6,531 nucleotides of DNA, from assembly GCA_002316225.1 (NCBI GenBank), contig DCDC01000073.1, forward strand, positions 1 to 6,531, read 5' to 3'. The position numbers were made by a program, and so were the translations under genes. The notes beneath the pieces are model-generated. The model searched no databases. It was given only the letters and a program-made list of their open reading frames with translations, and had not been told where the DNA came from. The stretch is from Firmicutes bacterium UBA1065. Lineage in GTDB: Bacteria > Bacillota > Clostridia > Tissierellales > Sedimentibacteraceae. Below, piece after piece: positions 1 through 6,176 of the stretch. Every line of letters starts with the position of its first letter. The stretch's first letter is position 1.

Positions 1-281
1 AGATTTAGCAATTCTCCGCTTATACTTCCTGACAGGTTTTTATCATCCTTGAAAAAAGAATTCGTATTCAGCCCTTGTTTTGTAATAACCTTTCCGTCCG
101 GGGAAATTAAATCGGCTGAAATTTGTTTACCCCGTGCAAATTCAACACTAAAGTTTCCTGTTGTTAACCTCCCTCTGATATTCGTTGTATCGGTCCACAC
201 CCCATAGGCCGTCCCCGTCAGGAACAAAACTGTTACCAGAGCTAAACCTATGGTTGTTTTATACTTATTTATTGCTCTCAA
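1..281 (-). CDS. SipW-dependent (TasA/camelysin-like) secreted protein, N-terminal part
   Basis: Partial gene: 93 codons are present and the 3' part lies beyond position 1. I translated it by hand from a TTG start at 281-279. An in-frame TAG (287-285) lies two codons upstream, and GGAGGG (294-289) sits 7 bases before the TTG, so this start is well supported. The N-terminus reads MRAINKYKTT, then a hydrophobic core (about residues 11-22), then TGTAYG, then VWTDTTNIRGRLTTGNFSVEF (residues 28-48). The order of small residues, aromatic-x-D-T, N, and TTGNF is the hallmark of the SipW-cognate signal-peptide class seen in TasA and camelysin, where the special signal peptidase SipW cleaves just before the aromatic-D-T segment. 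Cleavage after G27 is likely. The later visible residues are polar and beta-like, with no recognisable domain. I infer an exported surface or fibre protein. Its place directly behind a two-component regulator suggests co-expression with it. No SipW gene is visible here. Confidence 0.72.
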   Translation of the reverse strand, partial: MRAINKYKTTIGLALVTVLFLTGTAYGVWTDTTNIRGRLTTGNFSVEFARGKQISADLISPDGKVITKQGLNTNSFFKDDKNLSGSISGELLN

Positions 282-284
282 ATA

Positions 285-950
285 CTAACCCTCCTTCCTC
301 ATATCGGGTTTTAAGGATTTATTTATTGCATATTGAATCAGATAATTGTTTTTATTGGCGAATACTATGGCATCCACCCTGGATTTTAAGTTAAGCTTAG
401 ATAAAATATTTGTAATGTGTTTTTTTACCGTCCCCTCAGAAATATAGAGAGTTTTGCTTATTCTTTCATTGCTGTAACCCTGGCTTATGAGAGACAGGAT
501 GTCAAGCTCTCTATTAGTCAGTGTTTCCAGGCATCTTTCATCCTCTGTTTTCTTGCTGATGTTTTCAATAATAGCGGATGAATAGAATTTTCCTCCTCTC
601 TCTATGGTTTTTAAACCGTATGCTATTTCATCAATAAAGGCATCCTTGAAAACATAGGCATCTACTGCCAACTCCTGGGCATACTTGAAATCACACTGGC
701 GTGAAGATGATGTAATAACAAAAATTTTTGTTTTTAATTCCTGGTCTTTTATCCATCTGATTAAGGTAAACCCGCTCTCGCTTCCCAGGTTAATATCAAC
801 AAAAGCCAAATCCACGGGATTCCTTTTCATTATTGATATTGATTCTTTTACCGTGCCTGCTTCAAAAATATTTTTTTCCTTCCAGTAACTCCTTATTAAA
901 GAAGATATCCCCTGGCGAACAAGAGGATGATCGTCTAATATTAGTATCAT
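285..950 (-). CDS. NarL/LuxR-family two-component response regulator
   Basis: 221 residues, the usual length for the NarL family. The receiver domain covers about residues 1-120, with the acidic pair D6/D7, the probable phospho-acceptor D52 (in AFVDINLG), the switch T80 and the conserved K102. A GerE/LuxR helix-turn-helix covers about 144-195, starting LTNRELDILSLISQGYSN and continuing through ISEGTVKKHITNILSKL, the DNA-recognition helix region. It is therefore a cytoplasmic transcription factor activated by phosphorylation. An AAAGGA-like ribosome binding site lies about 8 bases before the ATG. The gene starts 29 bases after the sensor kinase gene ends and is almost certainly its partner. 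The secreted-protein gene follows 3 bases after its stop. Regulatory targets are unknown; its own operon, including the secreted protein, is the obvious candidate. A tail of about 25 residues after the helix-turn-helix is slightly longer than typical. Confidence 0.95.
   Translation of the reverse strand: MILILDDHPLVRQGISSLIRSYWKEKNIFEAGTVKESISIMKRNPVDLAFVDINLGSESGFTLIRWIKDQELKTKIFVITSSSRQCDFKYAQELAVDAYVFKDAFIDEIAYGLKTIERGGKFYSSAIIENISKKTEDERCLETLTNRELDILSLISQGYSNERISKTLYISEGTVKKHITNILSKLNLKSRVDAIVFANKNNYLIQYAINKSLKPDMRKEG
289..294 (-). promoter_or_regulatory. Shine-Dalgarno site of the TTG-start secreted-protein gene
   Basis: GGAGGG lies inside the last codons of the response-regulator gene, 7 bases before the TTG at 281-279. 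This spacing decides the unusual TTG start. Because the site is inside the upstream coding region and the regulator stop is only 3 bases from the TTG, translation of the two genes is probably coupled. Confidence 0.7.
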
Positions 951-979
951 ATCCGGTTCCTTTCTGTTTTTATCAAGTT

Positions 980-2608
980 TTAAACTGGAATTCTACATAA
1001 TATTACTGTTCCCTTACCGACAGCAGTATCGATTTTCAGTGCCCCCTTTAATATTCCTGTAATCATATACATATTTCTTATCCCCTGCCTGTCTTTGGGT
1101 ATGGAATTTTTGTCGAACCCTTTTCCATTATCCCTGATGCAGCCTGTTGCAAATCCCTGGCCAACGGAAACATCTATGCTTATTTCAGTAGCCTCCCCAT
1201 GCCTTATGGCGTTGTTTATGGCTTCGCAAATTATCCTGTAAAGGGCTGTTTTTTTGTTGGGTGTCAGCAGGGAGGTATCTTCATCCAAATTAAGTGATAT
1301 TTGTATATTGTTCATAGCCATGGCTTCTTGAACGTACGTTGCCAATTTTTTATCGAAGGTTTCTTCATGGTTGTAATCCCACTTTATCCCGTATATGGTT
1401 TCTCTTAGGGTTTTCATTGCAGAATTGGTGTTCTTTCTTATGTCCCTAAGTTTAATTTTGACATCTTCATCGGATATAGACCCAATGCTTGCCTCGAGGG
1501 CGCTTATGTTCAAACTAATTGAAAAAAGCTTTTGTATTACCGTATCGTGTATTTCACTTGCTATCCGGTTTTGCTCCTCACTTATGATAAAGGACTCAAT
1601 CATTGCCTGTATATCCAGTTCCTGCATTATCACCTTTGCAAAATGCAGGTAAAACCTGTACTCCATCCGGTAATGCTCGTCACCTTCTTCTTCTGTCCCT
1701 GAAATAAACAATATTGCCAATATGTTGGATGAATCCCTTATATACTCAATCTTATAAAGGTCATCCCCTATGTTCATGTCCCCGGGCAAGGAACCATTTT
1801 CCTTGAATTTAATAGTTTTTAAAATAAATTCAGCCATATTGCTTACATGGTCTTCTATGATGCCTTCACTTGAACATAAGCCTATTTCGTATAAAGAATT
1901 CACCTTAAAGATGGCGCATCCCTTCCTGGCAATTGTTCTGAACAGGGTCGAGTTCAGCTCATCCATTACCTTTTGGGGGTCTGACAGGCTGAACAGGTTC
2001 AAGGCATCATAAACATTCATGGTATGCTGCAAAGCACGCTCGCTGCGTTTTTTGGACTCCAGCAGATCTGCCCTGCCTTGCAGCAGTTTATCGTTGCTTT
2101 CCAATAAGAGATAAAAACCAAGGTACACAAGCACAAAAGCTATGCCTGTGTTTATGTCCGAATATTGAAAAGAGGCAGGGTTATTTGGGATACCGATTCT
2201 TTTTTGTATAAGCACTGATATGAGCATTAAGACCATTAAACCTGCTGATATTGTTTTCGAATACCTGCCAAAGGGCTTTAATGCCATGATTACCATCAGT
2301 ATATTGATGAAATACCAAAGGTAAGGGCTGGCAAATCCCCCCGATAAAATTATAAAAATACTGTAGGCCAAACACTCCATTATTATGGTGACAATGATTA
2401 ATTTATTGTTGTCCGGATAATTATTTTTATACAAATATATTCCTGCAGTACCGGACATAAGCATTCCGATAATAATAAATACTTTTGAAGATGTAATGTT
2501 TTTATTCCATATCAAAACATATACTAAGGTCAATACTATAAGTGATATTGTCCTATACGAAATGCACAAATTCAGTGATTCTTTTTCCCCTTTTTCATAT
2601 TTCAACAT
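980..2608 (-). CDS. Membrane sensor histidine kinase, NarX/DesK (HisKA_3) type
   Basis: 542 residues. About six transmembrane helices are visible (roughly 18-36, 43-60, 69-89, 95-111, 118-136, 154-170), with little extracellular sequence. GGFASPYLW at 90-98 resembles the GG..SP motif common in polytopic kinase membrane domains. A linker, probably coiled coil (170-195), leads to a cytoplasmic region of about 130 residues, possibly GAF-like but not certain. The HisKA_3 dimerisation domain follows, with phospho-acceptor H354 in NRIASEIHDT. A HATPase_c domain comes last: N-box E462..N465-N466, D493-NGKGF and a GKGT loop at 531-534. The catalytic residues look intact. It should autophosphorylate and pass phosphate to the regulator encoded 29 bases downstream. 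The signal is unknown; detection within or at the membrane is inferred from the small loops. The start is uncertain: the ATG at 2608 has only GGGG two bases before it, while a strong AGGAGG lies 50 bases upstream. Confidence 0.93.
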   Translation of the reverse strand: MLKYEKGEKESLNLCISYRTISLIVLTLVYVLIWNKNITSSKVFIIIGMLMSGTAGIYLYKNNYPDNNKLIIVTIIMECLAYSIFIILSGGFASPYLWYFINILMVIMALKPFGRYSKTISAGLMVLMLISVLIQKRIGIPNNPASFQYSDINTGIAFVLVYLGFYLLLESNDKLLQGRADLLESKKRSERALQHTMNVYDALNLFSLSDPQKVMDELNSTLFRTIARKGCAIFKVNSLYEIGLCSSEGIIEDHVSNMAEFILKTIKFKENGSLPGDMNIGDDLYKIEYIRDSSNILAILFISGTEEEGDEHYRMEYRFYLHFAKVIMQELDIQAMIESFIISEEQNRIASEIHDTVIQKLFSISLNISALEASIGSISDEDVKIKLRDIRKNTNSAMKTLRETIYGIKWDYNHEETFDKKLATYVQEAMAMNNIQISLNLDEDTSLLTPNKKTALYRIICEAINNAIRHGEATEISIDVSVGQGFATGCIRDNGKGFDKNSIPKDRQGIRNMYMITGILKGALKIDTAVGKGTVILCRIPV

Positions 2609-2658
2609 ATCCCCGTAACCGGACAGGTTTCTCTTGTCATCCGGTAGCTTTGTACACT

Positions 2659-2664
2659 CCTCCT
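2659..2664 (-). promoter_or_regulatory. Strong Shine-Dalgarno sequence without a well-placed kinase start
   Basis: AGGAGG, extending to AGGAGGAG, lies 50 bases before the kinase ATG at 2608. It is 18 bases before an out-of-frame ATG at 2640, and one base before a GTG at 2657. Neither distance is normal. In the kinase frame an in-frame TAG overlaps the site (TAG GAG GAG), and no ATG, GTG or TTG in that frame falls between it and 2608. It may drive a short leader peptide or may be fortuitous. Confidence 0.4.
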
Positions 2665-2684
2665 AGGCAAGTAATATTTAGTTC

Positions 2685-2713
2685 ATTATATTTATTTGTA
2701 TAAGAGAATTCCT
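2685..2713 (-). promoter_or_regulatory. Probable sigma-A promoter of the two-component operon
   Basis: A perfect TATAAT -10 box is at 2690-2685 on the minus strand, in very AT-rich DNA just after the truA terminator. The region 17 bases upstream (AGGAAT, 2713-2708) is a poor -35 match, so the promoter may be weak or activator-dependent. It would give a 5' leader of about 70 bases before the kinase start. Confidence 0.5.
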
Positions 2714-2746
2714 GAAAAATATGTCGATTCTGTAATAAAAATCCAT

Positions 2747-2783
2747 AAAAAAAACCGCTCCTTCATTTTTCTTAAGCAGCGGC
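2747..2783 (-). terminator. Rho-independent terminator after truA
   Basis: The hairpin starts directly after the truA stop codon. CCGCTGCTT (2782-2774) pairs with AAGGAGCGG (2763-2755) with a single G-G mismatch and a loop of about 10 bases rich in A. It is followed by eight T residues (2754-2747). The T tract lies only on the minus-strand side, so it terminates transcription coming from truA and separates the ECF/truA operon from the two-component operon. Confidence 0.9.
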
Positions 2784-3527
2784 TTACTTGTTATAGTTCA
2801 CCTTCATTAAAAACAATCCCTGGGGCGGGGCTGTCTGCCCCAAGTCCCTCCTGTCCTTGTCCTTAAGGGCTCTTTCAATACAGGAGGCATCCTTCAAGCC
2901 CTTGCCTATATCTATAAGGGTTCCTGCAATAATTCTGACCATGTTGTACAAAAACCCGTCACCTTTGACATAAAGCCTTATAAGACTTCCTTCCCTTTCC
3001 AGCCTTGCCTCAAGTATGGTTCTTACGGTTGTTTTCACATTTGAGCCGGAAGCCATAAAAGCTTTGAAATCATGGGTACCCAAGATCATTTTAAGGGCTT
3101 CCTCCATCTTATCTATGTTTAAGACCCGGGGTACAAAACATGAATACCTTGCATAGAAGGGATTAAGAACCCTGTCGTTGTATATTTGGTACATGTATGT
3201 CTTGTCATGAGCATCATACCTGGCGTTAAAATCCATGTCAACATCCACGGACTCTAATATCCTGATGTCGGGAGGCAGGTTGGCGTTGAGTGCAATCTTT
3301 ATCTTATTCTCCGGAATATTGGTGTCAGCCTTGAAATTAGCCACCTGTCCCAGGGCGTGAACCCCTGCATCCGTCCTTCCTGAGCCCGTTAAATCGATTT
3401 TTTGCTTCATTACGGTATATAATGCCTTTTCTATGGTTTCTTGAATCGTAGGCTTGTTTAACTGGCTTTGCCACCCGTGATAAGCGGTGCCGTCATAGGC
3501 AATTATAAGCTTAATATTTCTTACCAT
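2784..3527 (-). CDS. truA: tRNA pseudouridine synthase A
   Basis: 247 residues, the normal length. TruA converts uridines 38-40 of the tRNA anticodon stem-loop to pseudouridine. The catalytic-aspartate motif GSGRTDAGVHALGQVANF is visible, with nucleophile D53. The N-terminus IAYDGTAYHGWQ (9-20) is typical of the family, as are the conserved KTYMYQIYN (109-117), the D-F-x-x-F-x-x-x-G-S-like stretch (153-161) and the C-terminal FLYNMVRIIAGTLIDIGKG (192-210). The start codon overlaps the end of ecfT by 7 bases (ATGGTAA) and has no obvious Shine-Dalgarno site, so translation is probably coupled to ecfT. This place directly after ecfT is conserved in Firmicutes. A terminator follows at once. rplM and rpsI, which usually come next in this group, are absent. 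Confidence 0.98.
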   Translation of the reverse strand: MVRNIKLIIAYDGTAYHGWQSQLNKPTIQETIEKALYTVMKQKIDLTGSGRTDAGVHALGQVANFKADTNIPENKIKIALNANLPPDIRILESVDVDMDFNARYDAHDKTYMYQIYNDRVLNPFYARYSCFVPRVLNIDKMEEALKMILGTHDFKAFMASGSNVKTTVRTILEARLEREGSLIRLYVKGDGFLYNMVRIIAGTLIDIGKGLKDASCIERALKDKDRRDLGQTAPPQGLFLMKVNYNK

Positions 3528-4318
3528 ATTCTAAACATTATTATGGCCGCAATATAAACAGTGAAAATAAAAGCTGCGGCATAATCGCCCCTTGTTATTT
3601 TCATTTGCCTCATTCTTGTCCTGTTAACTCCCCCGCGATAGCACCTGGCTTCCATTGCCATTGCCAATTCGTCGGCCCGCCTGAAGGCGCTTATGAAAAG
3701 GGGAACCAAAAGAGGAACCAGGTTTTTGGCCCTGCTTACTATATTACCGCTTTCAAAATCCGCCCCTCTTGATTTCTGAGCCTTCATAATCTTTTCCGTC
3801 TCTTCCATAAGGGTGGGGATAAAGCGCAGGGCTATGGTCATCATCATTGCCAGTTCATGGGCAGGAAGCCCGAATCTGCTGAAGGGTTTTAAGAGTGCCT
3901 CTATACCGTCAGTCAATAAAATGGGAGAAGTAGTAAGAGTCAAGAGAGATGTTCCCATTATCAGGAGGGTCAGTCTAACAGCCATGAAGCCTGCCTGCCT
4001 CAAGCCTTCCTCCGTAATCTTTATAAAGCCTAAAGTAAAAATAACCCTTCCCGGCGTCATCAAAAGGTTGATTAAAAAAGTAACCAGTATGATGAATAAA
4101 ATCGGCCTTAAGCCCTTTATGACAAATTTTAGGGGTACCTTCGAAATAGTTATTACCACGGTCAAAAATACAGCTACAATCAGGAATCCCAAGAAGCTTT
4201 CAATCAAAAACAAGGATATAATAAAAATAATGGTAAATACAATCTTTAGCCTGGGATCAAGGCTGTGGACGGGAGAATCAACGGGATAATGCTGTCCTAT
4301 GGTTAAATTTCTAAACAT
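3521..4318 (-). CDS. ecfT: ECF transporter transmembrane coupling protein EcfT
   Basis: 265 residues, normal for EcfT (CbiQ family, PF02361). The membrane protein links the two ATPases to a substrate-binding S component. Hydrophobic helices are visible around 25-60, 67-88, 107-130 and 245-262. The long cytoplasmic coupling region contains both family signatures: AQKSRGADF (180-188) and AMEARCYRGG (221-230). Their S-R-G and A-R-C triplets form the coupling helices that sit in grooves of the ATPases. It starts with ATG inside the last codons of ecfA2 (8-base overlap), with GAGGAGAA just upstream as ribosome binding site. It overlaps truA by 7 bases at its end. No S-component gene is nearby, so it probably serves several S components for vitamins or metals encoded elsewhere. 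Confidence 0.97.
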   Translation of the reverse strand: MFRNLTIGQHYPVDSPVHSLDPRLKIVFTIIFIISLFLIESFLGFLIVAVFLTVVITISKVPLKFVIKGLRPILFIILVTFLINLLMTPGRVIFTLGFIKITEEGLRQAGFMAVRLTLLIMGTSLLTLTTSPILLTDGIEALLKPFSRFGLPAHELAMMMTIALRFIPTLMEETEKIMKAQKSRGADFESGNIVSRAKNLVPLLVPLFISAFRRADELAMAMEARCYRGGVNRTRMRQMKITRGDYAAAFIFTVYIAAIIMFRIW

Positions 4319-5171
4319 TTCTTCTCCTCACTTCCTTTAAGATTTCTTCTTTTGCTTCTTCAACCGTGAGTATATCCTGTTTAATGTTGAATCCCCTATT
4401 TCTCAGGTCCCTTACAATGGAAGCTATCTGCGGAATTCCAAGACCAATCCTTTCCAGTTCATCGGCTTTGGAATATATATCTTTGGGAGTACCCTGCATA
4501 TGGACTTTTCCCCTGTAGAGGACTATAACCCTGTCAACTAACTTTGCAATATCCTCCATGCTGTGAGATACCAAAATAACGGAAACTTCCGATACTTCAT
4601 GCAATTTCTTTACCTGGCCCAGGATTTCATTCCTACCTGCCGGGTCCAGACCTGCCGTAGGCTCATCCAAAATAAGGTAATCCGGTTTCATTGCAAGGAC
4701 CCCTGCAATTGCAACCCTTCTCTTTTGTCCTCCCGACAGCTCAAAGGGGGATGCATCCTTAATTTTCTTATAGTTAAAACCTACTAATTCCAGGGCTTCT
4801 TTTACCCTATGGTCTGTTTCTTCCCGGGTAAGTCCCAAGTTTATCGGGCCGAAGGCTACGTCCTTTTCCACTGTCTCTTCAAAAAGCTGGTACTCCGGGT
4901 ATTGAAACACCAGGCCCACTTTTTGCCTTATCAGCTTTAATTTTTTCTTGTCTTCACCAACTTGGGTACCGTCAACTTCCACTTTTCCTTCGGTTGCAGG
5001 TTCAAGACCGTTAAATAGCTGTATCAATGTCGACTTGCCTGACCCGGTGTGCCCTATCAGTCCTACAAATTCTCCCCTGTCGATTCTGACGTTGATTCCG
5101 TCTAAGGCCAGGGTCCTGAAGGGAGTGCCTTCACTGTATACATATTTTATATTTTCAGCTCTTATTGGCAT
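4311..5171 (-). CDS. ecfA2: ECF transporter ATP-binding subunit EcfA2
   Basis: 286 residues. It is the second ATPase of the ECF module and pairs with EcfA1 to power vitamin or metal uptake. Visible motifs: Walker A GHTGSGKST (40-48), Q-loop Q90 in VFQYPEYQLF, signature LSGGQ (145-149), Walker B YLILDE with catalytic E170, D-loop GLDPAGR and switch H203 in VSHSMED. All are intact. YPEYQLFEETVEKDVAFGP (91-109) is typical of EcfA2, compared with NPDNQ in EcfA1. A C-terminal extension of about 60 residues (IPQIASIVRDLRNRGF and following) matches the ECF ATPase dimerisation region. The start overlaps ecfA1 by 10 bases, with GGTGG 7 bases upstream of the ATG. The end overlaps ecfT by 8 bases. Confidence 0.97.
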   Translation of the reverse strand: MPIRAENIKYVYSEGTPFRTLALDGINVRIDRGEFVGLIGHTGSGKSTLIQLFNGLEPATEGKVEVDGTQVGEDKKKLKLIRQKVGLVFQYPEYQLFEETVEKDVAFGPINLGLTREETDHRVKEALELVGFNYKKIKDASPFELSGGQKRRVAIAGVLAMKPDYLILDEPTAGLDPAGRNEILGQVKKLHEVSEVSVILVSHSMEDIAKLVDRVIVLYRGKVHMQGTPKDIYSKADELERIGLGIPQIASIVRDLRNRGFNIKQDILTVEEAKEEILKEVRRRNV

Positions 5172-5986
5172 AATAAATCCACCAATTCCTTTACTTCTAT
5201 TATATCAGGAGGCAGATCAAGTCCTTCCTTAATAAGCTCCTGAGTCAGTTCCGTTACCTGGGGAACATCCAGGCCGTACTTTTTTATTTCATCAATATTT
5301 CTGAATACTTCCTTGGGCGTTCCGTCCAATTTTATATATCCTTTATCCATGACTATGACCCTGTCTGCTTGTACGGCTTCATCCATGAAATGTGTGATAA
5401 GAAGTATCGTTTTGCCCTCAGCATTTAACTTCTTCAATGTTTCCATGACTTCCTTCCTGCCGGAAGGGTCCAACATGGCAGTAGGCTCATCCAATATTAT
5501 GCATTCCGAATTCAGCGCCAGGACACCTGCTATGGCAATTCTTTGTTTTTGTCCGCCTGATAATAAATGTGGCGGTCTTTTTCTGAATTCATACATGCCT
5601 ACGGTATTTAAAGCTTCGTCAACTCTTCTTCTGATTTCTTCAGGCTCGACGCCTAAGTTTTCAGGGCCGAAAGCTATATCTTCCTCAACTATGGTTGCCA
5701 CCAACTGGTTGTCGGGATTTTGAAAAACCATGCCGGCTGTTTGCCTAATATCCCAAAGCTTGGTATCATCGGATGTATCCATTCCTTTAACATAAATCTT
5801 CCCTTCCGTGGGGAGCAAAATTGAATTTATCAGTTTGGCCAAAGTTGATTTTCCTGAACCGTTCCGGCCTATAATGGCGGTGAATTCCCCTTCTTTAATA
5901 TTGAGAGAAACACCGTTGACCGCATAATCGGTATTCTTTTCGTATTTATATTTTACCTTGTCTATTTTAATTATGTATTCCTTCAT
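5162..5986 (-). CDS. ecfA1: ECF transporter ATP-binding subunit EcfA1
   Basis: 274 residues, first gene of the ECF block. Visible motifs: Walker A GRNGSGKST (40-48), Q-loop Q89 in VFQNPDNQLVATIVEEDIAFGP, signature LSGGQ (142-146), Walker B CIILDE with E167, D-loop MLDPSGR and switch H199 in ITHFMDE. The NPDNQ sequence marks it as EcfA1 rather than EcfA2. The C-terminal region includes the VPQVTELTQEL segment shared with its partner. The ATG at 5986 is preceded by AGGTGA with a short spacing of about 3-4 bases, and by a clear promoter at 6032-6060. Older annotations call such genes cbiO; nothing here shows cobalt specificity. Confidence 0.97.
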   Translation of the reverse strand: MKEYIIKIDKVKYKYEKNTDYAVNGVSLNIKEGEFTAIIGRNGSGKSTLAKLINSILLPTEGKIYVKGMDTSDDTKLWDIRQTAGMVFQNPDNQLVATIVEEDIAFGPENLGVEPEEIRRRVDEALNTVGMYEFRKRPPHLLSGGQKQRIAIAGVLALNSECIILDEPTAMLDPSGRKEVMETLKKLNAEGKTILLITHFMDEAVQADRVIVMDKGYIKLDGTPKEVFRNIDEIKKYGLDVPQVTELTQELIKEGLDLPPDIIEVKELVDLLCQ

Positions 5987-6031
5987 TCTTCACCTGATAT
6001 TAGAATTTTAACGTTTTAAACACGCATAAGA

Positions 6032-6060
6032 ATAATACCATCATTCACGCTATTTTACAA
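6032..6060 (-). promoter_or_regulatory. Sigma-A promoter of the ecfA1-ecfA2-ecfT-truA operon
   Basis: TTGTAA (6060-6055) and TATTAT (6037-6032) on the minus strand are separated by exactly 17 bases, a good match to the sigma-A consensus. The predicted transcript would start near 6025 and have a leader of only about 40 bases. That leaves no room for a riboswitch before ecfA1. Confidence 0.7.
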
Positions 6061-6105
6061 CATTAAATTTCAATTTAAAAAATAATAAGGCAAAAATGAA
6101 TTTAA

Positions 6106-6132
6106 GGACGGTTCTTTTGGAAAGAACCGCCC
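6106..6132 (-). terminator. Strong hairpin after rplQ: terminator and/or REP-like palindrome
   Basis: The 12-base arms GGGCGGTTCTTT (6132-6121) and AAAGAACCGTCC (6117-6106) enclose a 3-base loop. The only imperfect pair is G-U in minus-strand RNA but A-C in plus-strand RNA, which fits a structure working in the rplQ transcript. The following sequence is U-rich but interrupted (TTAAATTCATTTTT), so this is not a textbook terminator. The ACGGTTCTTT/AAAGAACCGT core also resembles, from memory, a palindrome dispersed in clostridial genomes. It may be a repeat copy that doubles as a terminator. Confidence 0.55.
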
Positions 6133-6144
6133 CCAGGCAATTGA

Positions 6145-6168
6145 GATCCTTAGCTTACGCTCAGGATC
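6145..6168 (-). repeat. Imperfect palindrome with GTAA tetraloop, REP-like
   Basis: GATCCTGAGC (6168-6159) and GCTAAGGATC (6154-6145) form a 10-base stem with one G-A mismatch, closed by a GTAA (GNRA-type) loop. It lies 9 bases after the rplQ stop. No T tract follows, so it is not a simple terminator. On the plus strand the sequence TGAGATCCTTAGC...GCTCAGGATCACA resembles, from memory, a short dispersed palindrome of the form GAGATCCTTCGC...GCTCAGGATGACA found between genes in many bacteria. Confidence 0.5.
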
Positions 6169-6176
6169 ACAACTTA

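Noticed and set aside
282..290. Read-through of the response-regulator TAG into the in-frame exported protein, giving a fusion
   Set aside because: The two frames are in phase, but the downstream frame has its own well-spaced ribosome binding site and a signal peptide, which would make no sense inside a cytoplasmic regulator.
3813..4289. Plus-strand open frame of 158 codons opposite ecfT
   Set aside because: It lies entirely antisense to a clear EcfT gene, shows no family motif and is explained as a shadow of the biased codons on the other strand.
3521..4318. ATGTTTAGA repeated at the start and the end of ecfT
   Set aside because: It encodes M-F-R at both ends of the protein; a nine-base match of this kind in AT-rich DNA is plausibly chance.
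5313..5723. Plus-strand open frame of 136 codons opposite ecfA1
   Set aside because: It is antisense to the conserved ABC ATPase motifs and has no recognisable domain.
5987..6060. Vitamin riboswitch in front of ecfA1
   Set aside because: The predicted leader is only about 40 bases and shows no conserved riboswitch core; the hairpins lie upstream of the promoter.
6063..6078. TTAAATT-TC-AATTTAA palindrome as an operator
   Set aside because: It is pure AT in an AT-rich spacer just upstream of the -35 box. It could be an UP-like element or operator, but composition alone can explain it.
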